Assembly (NCBI RefSeq): GCF_024679095.1
Contig: NC_066512.1
Span: 7,142,563 to 7,206,562 of the forward strand
DNA from: Eriocheir sinensis
Taxonomy: Eukaryota > Arthropoda > Malacostraca > Decapoda > Varunidae
Reading direction: 5' to 3'
DNA: 64,000 nucleotides
The position numbers and the translations under genes were made by a program. Below, in pieces: positions 58,828 through 64,000 of the stretch (position 1 is its first letter; each line of letters opens with the position of its first letter). The notes below the pieces were generated by a model. The model saw only the letters and a list, made by a program, of their open reading frames with translations. It searched no databases and was not told the origin of the DNA.

Positions 58828-59040
58828 CCTTATGCTTCCCTTCTAAATTCTTATCCACTCCTTTTTACTTTTCTCCTCCGCCTCCGTCTTCTTTTCCTCT
58901 TTATGTTCTCTTCACAGCTTCACGATTCTTCTTATGAGCCACTCACGTCTTTTCGTCTTTTTCTTATTTTTTTTCTCCTCATCCTTCGTCCTCTTCCTTT
59001 GCCACCTGCTACTCTGTTTTCCTCAATCAATTAATTAATT

Positions 59041-59900
59041 CATGACTCGCAGCATGGATTCAAGAAGAGTGGGCTATGCCTCACCAACCTTTTGCCCTTC
59101 TGTAATAAAGTAATTTAGGCGGCAGACAGAGATGAAAATTATGATATATGTAGATTTTAGTAAAGCGTGGGACAAACTTCCTAACCTTCAGAAGCAAGTA
59201 AATTTACAGCCTCTTGAAAAAAAATGGGAAAGTGTTGGACTTGATCAGGGTGTGGCTTAGCTGTAGGAAGCAAACCCTGCAAACCACTGGAAAATTCTTA
59301 ATGGGTCTGTTACGAGTGGAGCGCCATAGGGTTCGGTATTATGTCCATTGGTGTTTATCATTTATATTAATAGCTTAGATTTGGGGATGAGTTGTTCTAT
59401 TAGTTGGAATGCAGGTGATATAAGGTCAGCAGACTGATTGCACTAGATCAAGACACTCTTTAGCGGCAGGATGAACTTGTCAGATATAATGATTGTGCGG
59501 GGAACTGACTACATCAGGAAGTGTCGTATTTTGAATGTAGGTTAGATTAACCCTTAGCATAATTATTTCCTAAATGACACTCTCTAGGAGGATTAGATAT
59601 GAGAGGTTAACCCGTATTAGTGAGCTCTCAATGCATCAAGGCTAAGAGTTGTGGAAACGAACCACTGGGTTGAATTTTACGGTGTGTTAACAATAGGAAG
59701 CAGTAAAGTCATCCTCAAGCTATATTTAGCATTAGTAAAACCTCTTCTTTATTGTGTTGTTCAGTTCTGGTCTCCTTAATATGTAATTAAGATCAAAATG
59801 TTAGAATCAGAACAGAGGAGGTGGACAATTATTATTCACAGTAAAGGCACTACATATGAGGATGACACAGGTTTGGGAGTGTAATGATCGGCTCAGTCAT
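59041..59900 (+). mobile_element. Highly decayed CR1-like LINE copy
   Basis: Blocks in order: SQHGFKKSGLCLTN (59048-59092), YVDFSKAWDKLP (59148-59184), GAP.GSVLCPLVFIIYI remnant (about 59320-59372), a decayed active-site region near 59410, then NRKQ.SHPQAIFSIS-type remnants of VILKLYLALVRPLLYCVVQF (59707-59775). Most of it is broken by stops. The 5' flank of the C-terminal part (TGTAGGTTAGATTAACCC) matches the start of the copy at 48106, confirming the same family. Oldest CR1 copy here. Confidence 0.78.
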
Positions 59901-60104
59901 TTAAATTTGTATTTTCTAGAAAGCCGATGTGTAACCACCGTTTACTACAAATGTTATTTTTAACATAATTTATTTTTATTTTCATAGTTGTTGTGGTGGT
60001 GGTAATGATGTTGATTGTGATGGTGGTGGAGGTGGTTAGAAGGGTGTTTGTGTATCAAATTTTATATATAGTATTAGTTTCATTCATTCATCAGTGTATT
60101 TTCT

Positions 60105-60106
<2 letters not shown>

Positions 60107-60135
<29 letters not shown>

Positions 60136-60149
60136 TCCTCTCTCTTTTT

Positions 60150-60222
<73 letters not shown>
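60107..60222. repeat. (CT)n tracts
   Basis: CT at 60107-60130 and 60150-60222, separated by T-rich sequence. Confidence 0.97.
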
Positions 60223-60227
<5 letters not shown>

Positions 60228-60256
60228 CCTGTTCAGGAGGAGGAAAGTTAGTTGTG

Positions 60257-60259
<3 letters not shown>

Positions 60260-60308
<49 letters not shown>
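60260..60308. repeat. (GA)n microsatellite
   Basis: Perfect GA tract 38 bp after the CT tract, so the two form an inverted pair. Confidence 0.98.
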
Positions 60309-60311
<3 letters not shown>

Positions 60312-60363
60312 GATAGCTATTACAAGAATTTAATTGAATGTTGCCCAATAATCCGTTAAAAGT

Positions 60364-60537
<174 letters not shown>

Positions 60538-60654
60538 CCTAATTGCTAAACACCTGCTTTTAATTGGTAGGTGGCGCCAGGTCATGCCCCTCGTGACCTG
60601 CCCTCCCGTGCCGCCTCACGATCTGGGTCACTTGATCGGTAATTCAAAATGATG

Positions 60655-61060
60655 TTGGGAGGGGGAGAGTCGGAGGCAAGGGAAGGATAATGAGAGAGGG
60701 AAAGAAGGAAGGAAGGAAGGGGGAAGAAGAAACGAAGAAGAAAGTGAGTGAAACGGAAAGACAAAGGAATGAAGGAGGGAAGAAGGAAGGGAGAGGAAAG
60801 AGAGAGAGAGTTGTTTGAAAGGGAAAGGCAGAATATGAAGGAAAGAAGAAAGGAATAAGGAAATGAAGGAAGAAAGGAAGAAAGGATGGAAGAACAAGAG
60901 GAAAGAAGGAAGGAAGTAAGGAAGGACGGAAGAAGAAATGGACAGGAAAGAGAGAGTTGTTTGAAAGGGAAAGGCAGAGAAATGAAAGAAAGAAGAAATG
61001 AATAAGCAAATGAAGAAAGAAAGAAAGAAAAAAGAAAGGAAGGACGCATGGAAAGACAGA
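60655..61060. repeat. Polypurine tract (GGAA-rich) with internal duplication
   Basis: A/G-rich DNA. The stretch containing GTTGTTTGAAAGGGAAAGGC appears at about 60810 and again at about 60956, a ~146-bp duplication. Minus-strand Ser/Phe-rich frames are artefacts. Confidence 0.85.
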
Positions 61061-61636
<576 letters not shown>

Positions 61637-61694
61637 TTAAGTGTTCAAGGAATCTAAATTTATGGCAGGGTCAGACCACCTTCTTTTTATCGCC

Positions 61695-61733
61695 ATCCTC
61701 CTCCTCCTCCTCCTCCTCCTCCTCTTCCTCCTC
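61695..61733. repeat. (TCC)n microsatellite
   Basis: TCC tract immediately upstream of the LINE copy. Confidence 0.97.
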
Positions 61734-62167
61734 ATCCCTATAACAGAAAAGACGTAGAAAAGTTAGAACGTGCTCAACGGAAAATAACAAAAATGATTCC
61801 TAGGTTGAGAAATTTATCTTATGAACAAAGGCTTAAAGAAGTAAATTTATTTCGCCTATCAAAACGAAGAATGCGAGGCGATATAATAGAAGTGTTTAAA
61901 ATATTTAAAGGATTCAGTGATATTAATGCGGAAGATTACTTTACAACTGATCGATCAAATAGAAGAAGAAGAAATAACAATTTCAAGATAAGTGGTAAAA
62001 GATTCTCGTCGCACGAAGACAAACACTTCTTCTTCAATCGAGTCGTTAATGTTTGGAATTCTCTACCCCGTGATGTTGTTGATAGTACAACAGTTATTGC
62101 CTTCAAGAATAGATTAGACAAGTATTTTGAATCCAACCAGCAAATAAGATATTACTCATTGTCGTAA
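61734..62167 (+). pseudogene. CR1-like ORF2 C-terminal domain, intact frame
   Basis: About 144 open codons: EKLERAQRKITKMIPRLRNL, then RMRGDIIEVFKIFKGFSDIN, YFTTDRSNRRRRNNNFKISG, FFFNRVVNVWNSLPRDVVDS and the end YFESNQQIRYYSLS. No stop or frameshift, unlike most copies here. It lacks the polymerase and endonuclease, so it cannot be autonomous. Confidence 0.88.
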
Positions 62168-62500
62168 TAATGTCAAGTTCTTTTGAATACTGGTGTCCTT
62201 GTCCGTTTTTATCGCCCGGTTAGTGGTAGCAGTAATTGTAGTTCTTTCCTCTTTCCTAAATAATTTCCATGCAGTTTTTCCATGCTGCGTGGTTCTATTT
62301 CCATTCCTGCCAGCTTTGGCTGGAGGGATGGGGGGGGGAGGGAGGGGGGGGGGAGGAGTCTTCGCCTTTGCTGTCCTTCATCTTCCACCTTTGATTAGAT
62401 AGTTAGTGTAGCTTGTCACAAACAGCCTCGTAAGGACCATCAGGTCTGCTGTTGTTTGTTGTTTCTTTGTGTTTCTTTGTGTGTTCCTCCTCCTCCTCCC
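61734..62500 (+). mobile_element. CR1-like LINE 3' end between (TCC)n tracts
   Basis: It starts within the FWSPYYRKD block (here PYNRKD) directly after (TCC)n and keeps an intact C-terminus to 62167. The 3' untranslated region is shared with the minus copy at 17716-18050, including CCTTGTCCGTTTTTATCGCC, GGACCATCAGGTCTGCTGTT and TTTGTGTTTCTTTGTGT. It ends in (TCC)n at about 62486-62500. Its close similarity to the 17.7-kb copy points to recent insertion of both. Confidence 0.92.
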
Positions 62501-62863
62501 CCTCCACCTGAACAATATTTTTTTCTCATATTTTCACGTTTCCTTTTCTTTTGATCATTCTTCTTTTATATTCTTAAACATTCCTTTCCTTCCATTTCCT
62601 CTCCTTTCCTTTCCTCTCCTCTCCTTTCCTCTCCTCTCCTCTCCTCTCCCTTCTTCCTTCCTCTCCTCTCATGGCTCCCCTCTCCATTCTTCTCCTTTCG
62701 TCTCCTCTCCTCTCCTCTCCTCACCTCTTCCTCCACCTCCTCCGTATGTGGCATTACAGCTTCCCCCCCCCCCCGTCGTTTCCGTGCCCACCTCCTTTGT
62801 GTGGGCATTACAGACATTTGTCCCTCGATTATTTATTGTTTGGCCTGATCACCCTCTCTTATG
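62501..62863. repeat. Pyrimidine-rich DNA with (TCCTC)n core
   Basis: CCTCT-type repeats at about 62590-62735. Short mixed sequence follows. Confidence 0.8.
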
Positions 62864-62914
62864 GAGGAGGAGGAGGAGGAGGAGGAGGAGGAGGAGGAGG
62901 AGGAGGAGGAGGAG
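62864..62914. repeat. (GGA)n microsatellite
   Basis: Perfect GGA tract. Confidence 0.98.
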
Positions 62915-62981
62915 AAATAAATGAAAAGAATGATAAAATAAAGGAAGGAAGGGAGGCTTTTTTAAGGAGGTAGAAGGGTTA

Positions 62982-63954
<973 letters not shown>

Positions 63955-64000
<46 letters not shown>
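63955..64000. repeat. (CA)n microsatellite at window edge
   Basis: Perfect CA tract running off the right edge. Confidence 0.98.

Overview
The window looks like nuclear DNA of a decapod crustacean, most likely a brachyuran crab. This is inferred from its extreme microsatellite content ((GA)n, (CT)n, (CA)n, (AAT)n and (TCC)n tracts up to about 330 bp) and from non-LTR retrotransposon C-termini whose sequence style I associate with crab genome annotations. There is no operon, prokaryotic signal or convincing intact host gene. Almost every long open reading frame is a translation of low-complexity DNA (poly-Ser/Leu, Arg/Glu, Asn, Ile). The real coding information is the debris of transposable elements.

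Layout. 1-7.5 kb: microsatellites and pyrimidine/purine-rich DNA, with one short LINE-tail/SINE-like repeat at about 1.95 kb. 7.55-10.5 kb: a decayed CR1-like LINE split by a 1257-bp hAT-type element. 10.5-14.8 kb: simple repeats. 14.8-16.25 kb: a ~71-bp minisatellite interrupted by a 5'-truncated CR1 copy. 17.7-20.5 kb: a minus-strand CR1-like LINE interrupted by a complete 1936-bp RTE-like insertion with an 8-bp target duplication. 20.5-24.9 kb: simple repeats. 24.9-27.05 kb: pieces of at least three LINE families. 27-32.2 kb: pyrimidine-rich and unassigned DNA. 32.3-35.9 kb: an old bicistronic LINE whose ORF1 carries an SGNH/esterase domain. 35.9-41 kb: two diverged copies of an unknown repeat, a ~24-bp minisatellite, and a minus-strand LINE with esterase ORF1 plus endonuclease. 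41-46 kb: simple repeats and a ~100-bp minisatellite. 46.25-46.5 kb: a tRNA-derived SINE. 47.3-49.3 kb: a ~145-bp minisatellite interrupted by a CR1 copy. 50.6-51 kb: a fold-back element. 51.28-57.76 kb: a composite DNA transposon. 58-64 kb: CR1 fragments and microsatellites.

The most interesting object is the 6.5-kb DNA transposon at 51282-57759. It has matching terminal inverted repeats next to AT dinucleotides. On the minus strand it carries a three-exon THAP-DDE transposase pseudogene with phase-compatible splice sites. On the plus strand it carries remnants of a convergent second gene whose C-terminus is an ING-like PHD finger. I infer an ISL2EU-like element. It has itself been hit by at least two LINE segments, an RTE-like element and a 215-bp MITE.

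A second theme is that LINE fragments lie inside or directly beside tandem arrays, especially (TCC)n in the same orientation as the LINE. This could reflect insertion-site preference, or microsatellite growth at element ends.
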